The notes under the pieces are model-generated. The model searched no databases, was not told the DNA's origin, and was given only the letters and a program-made list of their open reading frames with translations. Positions 10,664 to 17,517 of a stretch of 52,540 nt of DNA are shown one piece after another. Position 1 is the stretch's first letter, and each line of letters starts with the position of its first letter. The stretch is from Planctomycetota bacterium (lineage in GTDB: Bacteria > Planctomycetota > Phycisphaerae > SM23-33). The DNA lies in assembly GCA_024275995.1 (NCBI GenBank), contig JAJRYB010000082.1:1-52540 (forward strand), given 5' to 3'. The translations under genes and the position numbers were made by a program.

Positions 10664-10936
10664 GAGTCCCTAACAGAATGCCGCGTGAGCCGCGTTGTGG
10701 CGAGAATCGGATGGCTGCGAGGAAGGGCTTTCGACGCCATACCTCGTTACGGTATTGCGAGGAGTCCTGACGAAGCAGACGCCGATTCTCGCCGCAACCC
10801 TTCGGGACGCGGGTCTTTTGCCCGCATCCCGCGTCGCTCGAAAGTCAATGATGCGGAAGGCATCATATCCTCCTCGCTCCTTGGCTGCGAACAAAATACC
10901 TCGCGTCGCGGCCACGGGTCATTCTGTTAGGGACTC
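10664..10936. mobile_element. MITE-like element with 17-bp perfect terminal inverted repeats
   Basis: The 273-bp segment is bounded by gagtccctaacagaatg at 10664-10680 and its exact reverse complement at 10920-10936. TTA lies directly outside each end (10661-10663 and 10937-10939), consistent with a 3-bp target duplication. Imperfect similarity of the ends continues inward. The interior is rich in secondary structure: ATGATGC/GCATCAT around a 5-base loop near 10840-10862, and a 10-bp G+C stem around a 7-base loop near 10803-10829. No transposase is present, so it is non-autonomous. An open frame of 81 codons crosses it on the minus strand, but it looks like no known protein and has no clear ribosome binding site. 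The right end supplies the last two codons and stop of the adjacent TPR gene. Confidence 0.8.
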
Positions 10937-11181
10937 TTACCCATCAACTCGCGGATTCTTCGATGGGCAAAGGAAACATTGCTTGAATTGAACTGTTCGT
11001 GCTGTATGGCCAGTTTGTAGCATTCGACGGCCTTGGCCTTGTTCTGAAGGCGGTAGTCCCACACCGTGGCGGCCTGGAAGCGCGCCGGTTTCAGGATGTT
11101 CTGGTCCCACTGCCATGCGCGCTCGTACCAGCGCACCGCGCGCAGGTTCTTGTTGAAGTACTCCTTGTATATTTCCCCGAT
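10927..11181 (-). pseudogene. C-terminal TPR part of the lipoprotein gene, beyond an in-frame TAG
   Basis: Directly after the TAG at 11182-11184 the same frame continues I-G-E-I-Y-K-E-Y-F, then R-W-Y-E-R-A-W-Q-W and C-Y-K-L-A-I-Q-H. These are tetratricopeptide-like helices of the kind expected at the end of the upstream frame (P-N-S-T-K-V-A-L-A-A-Y). The frame ends M-G-K-S-P-stop, where the Ser, Pro and stop codons are encoded by the terminal repeat of the element at 10664-10936. Without the insertion and with one TTA copy, the gene would have ended M-G-K-stop. It could be re-initiated at ATG 11136 as a short separate product, which I consider less likely than a single gene broken by one nonsense codon. 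Confidence 0.75.
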
Positions 11182-11922
11182 CTAGTACGCCGCCAAAGCG
11201 ACCTTGGTGGAGTTAGGCCAACGGTTCACCAGACGCCGGAAATGGATCAGCGCCTGACGCTGCTTGTTGTAGTCCGTTGTGATAAATGTCCGCAGGAGAC
11301 CCTTCCCGCTGTTATGAAGCTTGAGCGCCTTGGCGTAAAGCGCATCGGCCTCGGGGACGACCTCCACCGGCTTGAGCTCTTTGCGTGGGATTTCAGCGTC
11401 GAAGAAATACATGTACGTCCGTTCGGGGAACAGGCGCATCTGCATGTTGCGGATCCGCAGGGCCTTGTAAGAACCAGGCGCCGTCCGATCGTAAAACTCC
11501 GCCAGTTCGGCGACCGCGTTCACATAGGTCTTGCGAGCGCTGAGAGCGTATTCCACCAGCAGTCGTTCGTCGGCGTTTTCCAACGACTCGCCCTGGGGTG
11601 GTTCGATCTTCGGCAGACCTTCCCACTGGAACGTCTGTGCCGTTTTCAGATTATCCGCCTCGTCGCGCGCCCAGTTGTACTTGTCCATGTTACCGACCTT
11701 GTAGTAGTAACTTTTGAGGACCTTCAGCCGGTAATCGTAGTTGACGCGCGCCGCCTCTACGGACGTAGCCGCCGCCAGTTCCGCAGGGTTGTTCCGGCTC
11801 ACGGCCAGTATGCGGACCAGCTTGCCCTTTACGCGTGGTTCGGATGGTTTGGAGTTGCAACCAACGGGCAGAGAAAAAACCGCGACGCCGGCAAGTACGA
11901 TCTTGATTATTTCCCGTTTCAT
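11182..11922 (-). CDS. TPR-containing lipoprotein, N-terminal part up to an in-frame TAG
   Basis: This part has 246 residues, starting M-K-R-E-I-I-K-I-V-L with a lipoprotein signal ending S-L-P-V-G-C. It would be lipidated at Cys22 and face the periplasm. The rest is mostly helical and contains TPR-like spacing (E-A-D-A-L-Y-A-K-A-L and H-F-R-R-L-V-N-R-W-P). AAGGAG precedes ATG 11922, so that start is preferred over 11961. It ends at TAG 11182-11184, but the same frame continues with clear TPR sequence to 10927, giving a full product of about 331 codons. Its function is unknown; TPR lipoproteins often scaffold envelope complexes. The break may be a real nonsense mutation or a sequence error. 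Confidence 0.78.
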   Translation of the reverse strand: MKREIIKIVLAGVAVFSLPVGCNSKPSEPRVKGKLVRILAVSRNNPAELAAATSVEAARVNYDYRLKVLKSYYYKVGNMDKYNWARDEADNLKTAQTFQWEGLPKIEPPQGESLENADERLLVEYALSARKTYVNAVAELAEFYDRTAPGSYKALRIRNMQMRLFPERTYMYFFDAEIPRKELKPVEVVPEADALYAKALKLHNSGKGLLRTFITTDYNKQRQALIHFRRLVNRWPNSTKVALAAY

Positions 11923-12161
11923 TTGTGAAACTCCTTGACCTGTAATCTTCCAAAGTGACACTCGTCAGTGTATTCTCTGGCAGGAGCGATGTCCATGTAA
12001 GTTTCCACGAAAGCGCCGCCCACCGGGACGAGTGGATATCGGCTGGATAATCCGCCGAACCTCTTGCCAAACGTCGTCGGACGGCGTAAAAGAAAGGCAA
12101 CATGTCTGCGGGGATGTCCCGCTTTACAATATCGCCGCTGCTGGCGGCAAGGAGAACAGAT

Positions 12162-12695
12162 ATGAAATGCATGAAGGTTACGGTCGCCTGTCTGGTTGGT
12201 GCGGCTTTGATTGGCAGCATGAGCGGATGCCTGGTGCTCAAGCAAGAGCTCGACGTGAAGGTGGCGGAGCTCGAAGAATGCCAGAGCACCCTGGAACAGA
12301 CCAGGGGCGAACTGACAAAATGCCAGGGCGACCTCGCCAACGCCAAAAAGGACCTCGCCGACGCCAGGACCGCCCAGCAGAAGGATGCCGCAGCCGCCAA
12401 GTCCAAGATCGCTGCGGCCAATGCTGAAAACGATCGTCTGAAAGCCGACCTCGCGAAGTTGAAACTCAGTCACGCCGCTACCGTCAAGGAGTTGAGCGTC
12501 GCCAAGGGGCGGGCAAAGGCCGCCGAGACCGCCCAGGGGAATTTGGAGACGCAGCTCGCCGAACAGAAGGCGAAGGTCGTGGAACTGAACGAAACGGTCC
12601 GGCGTCTCCAGTCGAAGATCAAGGCGCTCGAGACGACGATCGATGACCTGAAGAAAAAGGCCGACGACACGAAGCCCAAGCCCGTTCGCCCGTAG
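12162..12695 (+). CDS. Coiled-coil lipoprotein
   Basis: This 177-residue protein has an N-terminal lipoprotein signal (M-K-C-M-K-V-T-V-A-C then S-M-S-G-C) with lipidation predicted at Cys23. The remainder is a nearly uninterrupted heptad-type coiled coil rich in Ala, Lys, Glu, Leu and Asp, ending in a short Lys-Pro tail. AAGGAG at 12149-12154 sets the start at 12162. The architecture resembles Lpp-like or SbmA-type periplasmic spacers that link the outer membrane to the wall (family-level analogy only). It is divergently transcribed from the TPR lipoprotein gene; the 239 bases between must contain both promoters. It ends with TAG. Confidence 0.8.
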   Translation: MKCMKVTVACLVGAALIGSMSGCLVLKQELDVKVAELEECQSTLEQTRGELTKCQGDLANAKKDLADARTAQQKDAAAAKSKIAAANAENDRLKADLAKLKLSHAATVKELSVAKGRAKAAETAQGNLETQLAEQKAKVVELNETVRRLQSKIKALETTIDDLKKKADDTKPKPVRP

Positions 12696-12740
12696 GCTTT
12701 GTGGAGTTGGGCCTGCCTGCTGCGGTGCGATGTAATTGCC

Positions 12741-12977
12741 TCAGCGGTGATGGTGTCGTCCGCGCCCGCCGCGGTTCAAGACGATGACGGCCTCGGGACG
12801 TTCGTAGTTCGCTCGGTGCGACCTGATGTCCCTTGTTGCGCTCCGTTCGTAACAGATGTGCTGCCTGCGGTGGTGACGGTTGCGGCAGCCGACCATGAAC
12901 AACCCAGCCGCCGCTACCAGGACGATCGCAGCGAGTAACGTCGCCATCTTTACCGGTAATGACTTTTTCATTTTCAT
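12741..12977 (-). CDS. Small His/Arg-rich lipoprotein or membrane-anchored peptide
   Basis: This protein of 78 residues begins M-K-M-K-K-S-L-P-V-K, continues with a strong hydrophobic run and reaches L-F-M-V-G-C, a lipobox. The mature part is unusually rich in His and Arg (R-N-R-H-H-R-R-Q-H and a terminal G-R-H-H-H-R), which could bind metal or anionic polymers. ATG 12977 has AAGGG a few bases upstream; an earlier in-frame start at 13001 is less likely. It converges with the coiled-coil lipoprotein gene. I do not recognise the family, and the low-complexity tail is the main reason for doubt. Confidence 0.58.
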   Translation of the reverse strand: MKMKKSLPVKMATLLAAIVLVAAAGLFMVGCRNRHHRRQHICYERSATRDIRSHRANYERPEAVIVLNRGGRGRHHHR

Positions 12978-13028
12978 GACGCGCCCTTTCGTTTCGGCCA
13001 ATAGCTCGGCCTGGTTCTCTCTGCCGAA

Positions 13029-13205
13029 TCACATGCCGTTGTCCCATTCCAGTAATGGGCTTTGGCATATGGCGCAGAGGACCGCGGCGGGGCGTCGATA
13101 CGCATTGCGGTGCGGATACACCATGAACATCGGGTCAAGGTCCGATCGCCAGGAAACGCGGATGTGAATGACCTCCCGCTTTCGCTTTCGTGACTTGGTG
13201 TTCAT
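13029..13205 (-). CDS. Small basic protein with a CxxC motif (58 residues)
   Basis: This short gene starts at ATG 13205 with AAAGGAG eight bases upstream and ends at TGA 13029-13031. The protein begins M-N-T-K-S-R-K-R-K-R, a strongly basic tail. It has a central I-R-V-S-W-R segment, and near residues 44-47 a C-A-I-C pair followed by Q-S-P-L-L-E-W-D. One CxxC could be half of a zinc ribbon, binding zinc as a dimer, but this is inference. It lies 51 bases upstream of the His-rich lipoprotein gene on the same strand. I do not recognise it. Evidence for translation is the ribosome binding site and the uninterrupted frame only. Confidence 0.5.
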   Translation of the reverse strand: MNTKSRKRKREVIHIRVSWRSDLDPMFMVYPHRNAYRRPAAVLCAICQSPLLEWDNGM

Positions 13206-13521
13206 GATCGCTCCTTTCCGTTTGCGCGTCCCGCATCGGCCCGGATGCGTGGGCTCCTGCGTCAGAAGGTTAGTGGCGCCTCCGGAACGACAGTTACAGG
13301 TTTTCCCCTACCGGATTGATATTCCCCACCCGTATGATTTTACGTTGGACAAAAGTGATAATACTTTCATTCTCTATCTGTTTGCTGGTACGCTTCATAG
13401 AATCGCATGGATTACTTGCTGGATATCAAGCGATTGATATGCGATGGTGTTTGTGCTTTAATAGCCATGTCCTGTTACGTTTGCGGTTTTGATAATGCCG
13501 TGGGGCGGAAGGGACGGATTG
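13206..13521. other. Divergent intergenic region before the pseudopilin gene
   Basis: These 316 bases contain no supported gene. A TA-rich stretch at 13340-13380 holds promoter-like hexamers (TTGGAC at 13345-13350, GATAAT at 13357-13362), though their mutual spacing is not canonical. A second candidate set, TTGATA near 13434 and TTAATA near 13458, precedes the plus-strand gene. None is strong enough to assign. Confidence 0.35.
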
Positions 13522-14283
13522 ATGAAGCGACAGGCGTTCACACTGATCGAATTACTGGTTGTCATTGCGGTCATAGCTCTGCTTCTGAGCATTCTTACCC
13601 CGTCGTTGCGGGAGGCCAAGGAGCTTGCCAGAACGACGGTGTGCCAGTCGAACATGAAGCAGCTCGGACGGGCGGGGCTTGAATTCGCAGCCGATAACGA
13701 AGGGCGCGGGCCCGGATCGGCGCATCGTGACATTCCCTCGAACTCCTCCATAGCGTGGCAGAATATCTTGAACCATGTTCACTACGAGGAAGACCTCGTC
13801 GAGCGCCGCGCGGCGACGTACGATTCGAAAAAGCTCTCCTGTCCGTCGCTCAAGGACTGGGGAGGATCACCGTCGGTTTTCGCGTGGAACCTCGATGCCG
13901 CGGGCGGTCCCACCTGGGGGTCGAATCCGCCGGGTGGGCCATACGGGCAAGTCATCAGCGACCCCCGCGCGATCAACCCAGCCTGGGACTTCTATCGCCT
14001 GGGCGCTCTGCTCGAGCGATTCACCCAGATCAGCTATAAGTTCCTCTGCATCGAGAGAGAGCGGGCGAACGATTATCTTTACGGTGGCGCTTCCTCCCCG
14101 CATTACGACGTCGTCCTCGGCGGTGGAGGAACGCATGGCTATCCCCCCTGGACGGATGCTTACGGCTTGTTTTCGTTCCGCCATAAGCTGCGAGGCAATT
14201 TTCTGTTCTTTGACACCCATGTGGAAACGCTGGGTCCGGGCGAAGAAATCAATTCTGCGGAGAGGATCAAGATGGAACCTTGA
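13522..14283 (+). CDS. Prepilin-type N-terminal methylation/cleavage protein (pseudopilin-like)
   Basis: This 253-residue protein begins [16 protein letters not shown]. That is a type IV prepilin signal cleaved before Phe6 and followed by Glu at mature position 5 and a hydrophobic helix. The rest is a globular domain with Q-S-N-M-K-Q-L-G shortly after the helix, and near the C-terminus a histidine followed nine residues later by Asp-Thr. That is a variant of the H-x9-DG motif of planctomycete and verrucomicrobial pseudopilins. Such proteins are processed by a prepilin peptidase and usually act in a type II secretion-like system or at the surface. No other secretion gene is nearby. A 12-bp hairpin spans its stop codon. 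Confidence 0.85.
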   Translation: MKRQAFTLIELLVVIAVIALLLSILTPSLREAKELARTTVCQSNMKQLGRAGLEFAADNEGRGPGSAHRDIPSNSSIAWQNILNHVHYEEDLVERRAATYDSKKLSCPSLKDWGGSPSVFAWNLDAAGGPTWGSNPPGGPYGQVISDPRAINPAWDFYRLGALLERFTQISYKFLCIERERANDYLYGGASSPHYDVVLGGGGTHGYPPWTDAYGLFSFRHKLRGNFLFFDTHVETLGPGEEINSAERIKMEP

Positions 14284-14290
14284 TCCTCTC
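14260..14290. terminator. Perfect 12-bp hairpin between convergent genes
   Basis: Arms GAGAGGATCAAG (14260-14271) and CTTGATCCTCTC (14279-14290) are exact complements around a 7-base loop. The stop codon of the pseudopilin gene lies in the right arm, and the convergent PPC-like gene stops at 14321. No T-tract follows on the plus strand, so it is terminator-like rather than a textbook intrinsic terminator; protection of 3' ends is an alternative. Confidence 0.55.
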
Positions 14291-14320
14291 TCGCTGCGAT
14301 CGCGCCGGGAGGACGGCGCG

Positions 14321-15676
14321 TTAATCAATCACGATGTTCTGCGCGATTGCGCTCACGAGGCGGAGTATCTGCGTGAACCTCGATTCTTCACGGTACCTTC
14401 TGCGGTGCGGGGCCGGCGATGGTCGGCGAGCGTCGCGCCGGACTTCGTGCCGGATATATCCATCGTCAATCCGTCGCAGGCTCAGGCGATAGAAGCCGGT
14501 ATCGTCGTCGTCCTGCGCTTCGAGCTTGACCTTGAAGTACCGCACGTCGCGCGTCGCCGTCAGGTAGATCGTCCCGCCGCCGGCGGGGAGTTTGAACTTC
14601 TCGACGCGCCGCTCCTTATCGCCGTAGCGCCGCAGCCGGATCTCGCCCTTGAGCGGCGTGGTGGCCCGGCTGACGGTCAGTGCGTACCGTCCCGGCGACG
14701 GTGGAGTGAACATCGTCCAGTCTTCGTCCTCGTCGGGATAGATCGTGTGAAGTTGATCGGAATTCGTGCGGATCACGCCGGGGCGCTTGCGATCGTCGTT
14801 CGGCTCGAACACATCCCGTCCGCGACGGTTATTGATATTCGTATTGTAAATGTAACCTTCGGATTGTGTTTCGACCCGATTCGACACCCGCAACCCCGCA
14901 GGGGTTGCATTGGCTACACGAAGGTCAATAAGAATCGGCCGGCTGTGCCATCCGCCACCTCGGAAGCGTTCGACAATACGGAACGCTCGTGACGTGTCGT
15001 GCGTTTGCGGATTCTCGATGTCCACGATGCGGACGAGACCCGTGCCGACCCGCCCGCCTGCCACCTGGGGCACGCGCCACAGCAGGCGATCCGTTTCTGC
15101 CGGCAGGAGGCGAGGCAGCCCGTCGAGCGTCCATGAACGCCCGTCATCCGCGGAGAACTGGACCTGGACTTGTCGAACGTTTCTGCTCGCACGCCAGCGG
15201 ATTTCGATTGTCTGCCCGGAGAACAAAGTCGTCCCGCCCGTCGGGCTGAGCAGATCGATTCGCCGTCGATAGTGCCCCCTCTCGCCGCGCCTAAGCTCGA
15301 CGGAAAGGCTCACTCCCGAGAAATTTTCAGCGCCGTACAAAGTAACATACCACCACCCTGCCGTCGGGTTGTGGATCACGATGTGATCCCGCGTCGTGCT
15401 TGAATTGCTTCTGCTGTTCCACCGTCCCGCCTGGGGCGGCAGTCCGTACCGGACGTACAGGTCCGAGTTGCCCCAGCCGCCACCGGAGTTGATCTCCAGT
15501 GAGCGTGTATTGACGGGAACATAGGCGCGCCCGCCCCAGACGCTTGCGCGGCGCCCCGAGATTCCGTCAAGCCTCTGCCCGTCGCCCAGTATGGCTTCAC
15601 GTCCCAATGTCGGCGCGGCGCCCAGCAGCCCCGCGAGAACGGCTACTATCGTCAGGGTTTTGTATGTGGTTTTCAT
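14321..15676 (-). CDS. Secreted multidomain protein with pre-peptidase C-terminal (PPC)-like modules
   Basis: This 451-residue protein has a cleavable signal peptide (M-K-T-T-Y-K-T-L-T-I-V then A-A-P-T-L-G). Two beta-rich units with PPC character follow: about 45-130, with H-I-V-I-H-N-P-T-A-G-W-W-Y-V-T-L-Y-G, and about 290-410, with F-E-P-N-D-D, D-E-D-W-T-M-F-T and the ending G-F-Y-R-L-S-L. An Ig-like stretch lies between them (T-I-E-I-R-W-R-A-S). PPC modules are found on secreted proteins and are often removed after export; here there is no catalytic domain. GGAAGG precedes ATG 15676. The C-terminal tail is strongly basic, then hydrophobic. Function unknown, probably surface or periplasmic. 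Confidence 0.75.
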   Translation of the reverse strand: MKTTYKTLTIVAVLAGLLGAAPTLGREAILGDGQRLDGISGRRASVWGGRAYVPVNTRSLEINSGGGWGNSDLYVRYGLPPQAGRWNSRSNSSTTRDHIVIHNPTAGWWYVTLYGAENFSGVSLSVELRRGERGHYRRRIDLLSPTGGTTLFSGQTIEIRWRASRNVRQVQVQFSADDGRSWTLDGLPRLLPAETDRLLWRVPQVAGGRVGTGLVRIVDIENPQTHDTSRAFRIVERFRGGGWHSRPILIDLRVANATPAGLRVSNRVETQSEGYIYNTNINNRRGRDVFEPNDDRKRPGVIRTNSDQLHTIYPDEDEDWTMFTPPSPGRYALTVSRATTPLKGEIRLRRYGDKERRVEKFKLPAGGGTIYLTATRDVRYFKVKLEAQDDDDTGFYRLSLRRIDDGYIRHEVRRDARRPSPAPHRRRYREESRFTQILRLVSAIAQNIVID

Positions 15677-15900
15677 AGTTCGCCTTCCTTTCCGTTCGCG
15701 TGGAAACGGGCCGTCGCCGACCTCGTCGTCTGCCCGTGTTCACTGCGGTAGTGCGCGCAGGGGCGAGAAGGTTACAGGCGTGTACTAATATTCACTTTCC
15801 GGCGACGGGTAATTTGTCGATAATACCGTTGCATACAGAGATCGCCCGCGCGAAAGGCCGTGCAGGCGAAATGTCGCAGGACAGGTATTGGGAATAGCGC

Positions 15901-16308
15901 ATGACAGGACAAAAGCTCGTCGTTCGATATGCCGACGGTCGGCTTCTCAAGGGGTACACGACCAATTTCAACCCTAACGCGCCGCATTTCCTGCTGCTCA
16001 CCGGCAGGGATGGCGATGACGTCCAGCGCACCGTCGTGGAACTCATCAGGCTGAAGGCCCTTTTCTTCGTGCGGGATTTCGCCGGCAATCCGGGCAGGAG
16101 GGACCGTGACTTTTTCCAGGAGCACCAGGTCTACCAGGGTCGGCGCATAGAGGTGAAATTCCTCGACGGCGAAACGCTGGCCGGGGCCACCCCCAACTAC
16201 GATCCCGAGGCGCTGGGTTTTTTCGTCTTCCCCGCCGACACCGAATCCAACACCATCAAGATATTCGCGATCAACTCCAGCGTAAAAAACGTCCGGTTTA
16301 TCCAGTGA
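15901..16308 (+). CDS. Cytoplasmic protein with two related beta modules (DUF6982-like)
   Basis: This 135-residue protein is built of two related halves: V-V-R-Y-A-D-G-R-L-L-K-G-Y near residues 7-19, and I-E-V-K-F-L-D-G-E-T-L-A-G near 83-95. Each is followed by N-x-x-P and a hydrophobic strand (H-F-L-L-L, F-F-V-F-P). I associate this pattern with DUF6982, from memory and without a search. There is no signal or membrane segment. The conserved D-G-x-x-L-x-G resembles small barrel domains used in signalling or PilZ-adjacent proteins; that is only a hint. It converges with rmuC and shares a hairpin region with it at 16335-16362. Confidence 0.68.
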   Translation: MTGQKLVVRYADGRLLKGYTTNFNPNAPHFLLLTGRDGDDVQRTVVELIRLKALFFVRDFAGNPGRRDRDFFQEHQVYQGRRIEVKFLDGETLAGATPNYDPEALGFFVFPADTESNTIKIFAINSSVKNVRFIQ

Positions 16309-16334
16309 ACCGTAACATCTTTATTACCCGAAGC

Positions 16335-16362
16335 CTGCCCGAAGGCGTCAATCCTTCGGCAG
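16335..16362. terminator. Hairpin between convergent DUF6982-like gene and rmuC
   Basis: The left arm CTGCCCGAAGG (16335-16345) pairs with CCTTCGGCAG (16353-16362) with one bulged C, around a 7-base loop that contains the rmuC stop codon. The right arm doubles as the last codons of rmuC. A T-tract is absent, so it is a possible bidirectional terminator only. Confidence 0.4.
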
Positions 16363-17400
16363 TTGGCGGGACTGGCGAAGGTCCTCGATCTTGTCCAACG
16401 GTTTTTGCAGCATGTTCGTGCGGGTGGTGCGAAGGTTGTCATAGGTTTTCTGGACGGTATCAAGCTGGCTTCCGAGGCGATCGACCTCTTCGCTGTATTT
16501 CTGCCATTGCGTGTTGAACTTCGACAGCAGCGTAATGACCTCGTCGGCGGTCTTCATGATATTGGCGTGCTCTGCCGCCTGGCGAATCACCGACAGCATC
16601 GCATACAGTGTCAGCGGGCTGGCGAGCACCACGCGCATTTTCAGCGCGTCGTCGATCAGGTCGGCGTTGGCCTCCAGGACGATCGAGAATATCTGCTCCG
16701 ACGGAATGAACAGCAGCACGTAGTTGACGGTGCCGTTTTTCGTATCTATGTATCCGCGCCCCGCGACGGCGCGGATATGCCCGCGAACGTCCTTCACCAA
16801 CTGCTGAAGGGACGCATTCCGCTCGTCGTCAGCCTCGGCGTCGAGGTAGGCCTTGTAGTTCTCCAGCGGGAACTTCACGTCCATGTTCACCTTCAACTCG
16901 CCGGTGAGGTAGAACGTGAAATCGGGTCGGCCCGATTCGGCGTCGGCGGTGGACTGCTTGGAATAGTTGATCCCCTCTGCCAGACCCGCCAGGCGGAGCA
17001 CGTCGTCGGCCATCCTCTCACCCCACGCGCCGCGCCGCTGGGTGCTGGCGAGCATCTGGTGCAGGTCGCCCGTCGTCATCGCCAGTTGCGTGACGGACTT
17101 TCCCAGGACTCCCAGTTCCTTCTTCCGATCGACCTCGCCATCCTGGAGAAATTTCCTCACCTGCTCCAGGCGATCGTTGACGTTTTTAATCGCCTGGTCG
17201 ATCAGCTCCTTTTTACTTTCGAGCTGTGCGCCCGCCGTCTCCGCGACTCGCTTGGCATTGGAGTCCAGCGCCTCGCTCGCCAGCGCGGAGAACGTCTCGC
17301 GCATTTGCTTTTCGCCGGAGCGGCGGAGGATGTGTGAAATCGCCAGCGCGATAGCCGCGCCGAGAATCACCCCGATCAGAAAGCCGATGAAGTATTCCAT
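16348..17400 (-). CDS. rmuC: DNA recombination protein RmuC
   Basis: This 350-residue protein has an N-terminal transmembrane helix (residues 2-25, F-I-G-F-L-I-G-V-I-L-G), a coiled coil to about residue 110, and then the RmuC domain. That domain has R-G-A-W-G-E near 125, M-D-V-K-F-P-L-E-N-Y near 175, and L-L-F-I-P-S-E near 230. RmuC limits recombination at short inverted repeats in E. coli and has a PD-(D/E)xK-like nuclease fold. The membrane anchor and coiled coil are usual for the family. It is a single gene, back to back with der (118 bases between the starts). Its presence in a repeat-rich genome fits its known role but is not special evidence. Confidence 0.93.
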   Translation of the reverse strand: MEYFIGFLIGVILGAAIALAISHILRRSGEKQMRETFSALASEALDSNAKRVAETAGAQLESKKELIDQAIKNVNDRLEQVRKFLQDGEVDRKKELGVLGKSVTQLAMTTGDLHQMLASTQRRGAWGERMADDVLRLAGLAEGINYSKQSTADAESGRPDFTFYLTGELKVNMDVKFPLENYKAYLDAEADDERNASLQQLVKDVRGHIRAVAGRGYIDTKNGTVNYVLLFIPSEQIFSIVLEANADLIDDALKMRVVLASPLTLYAMLSVIRQAAEHANIMKTADEVITLLSKFNTQWQKYSEEVDRLGSQLDTVQKTYDNLRTTRTNMLQKPLDKIEDLRQSRQLPKD

Positions 17401-17517
17401 GTGCTTTGTCCCGGCCTGTCATTTTACACGAGTACACCCCGCATGTGAACGCTCCTTCCCGAATTGTCGCGTGCCTTGCGACTGGCCTGAACGTTCCCCG
17501 GCGAGTAACATGTTGCC

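Noticed and set aside
10670-10915. Protein-coding gene inside the inverted-repeat element
   Set aside because: The 81-codon frame has no clear ribosome binding site and its composition follows the hairpins.
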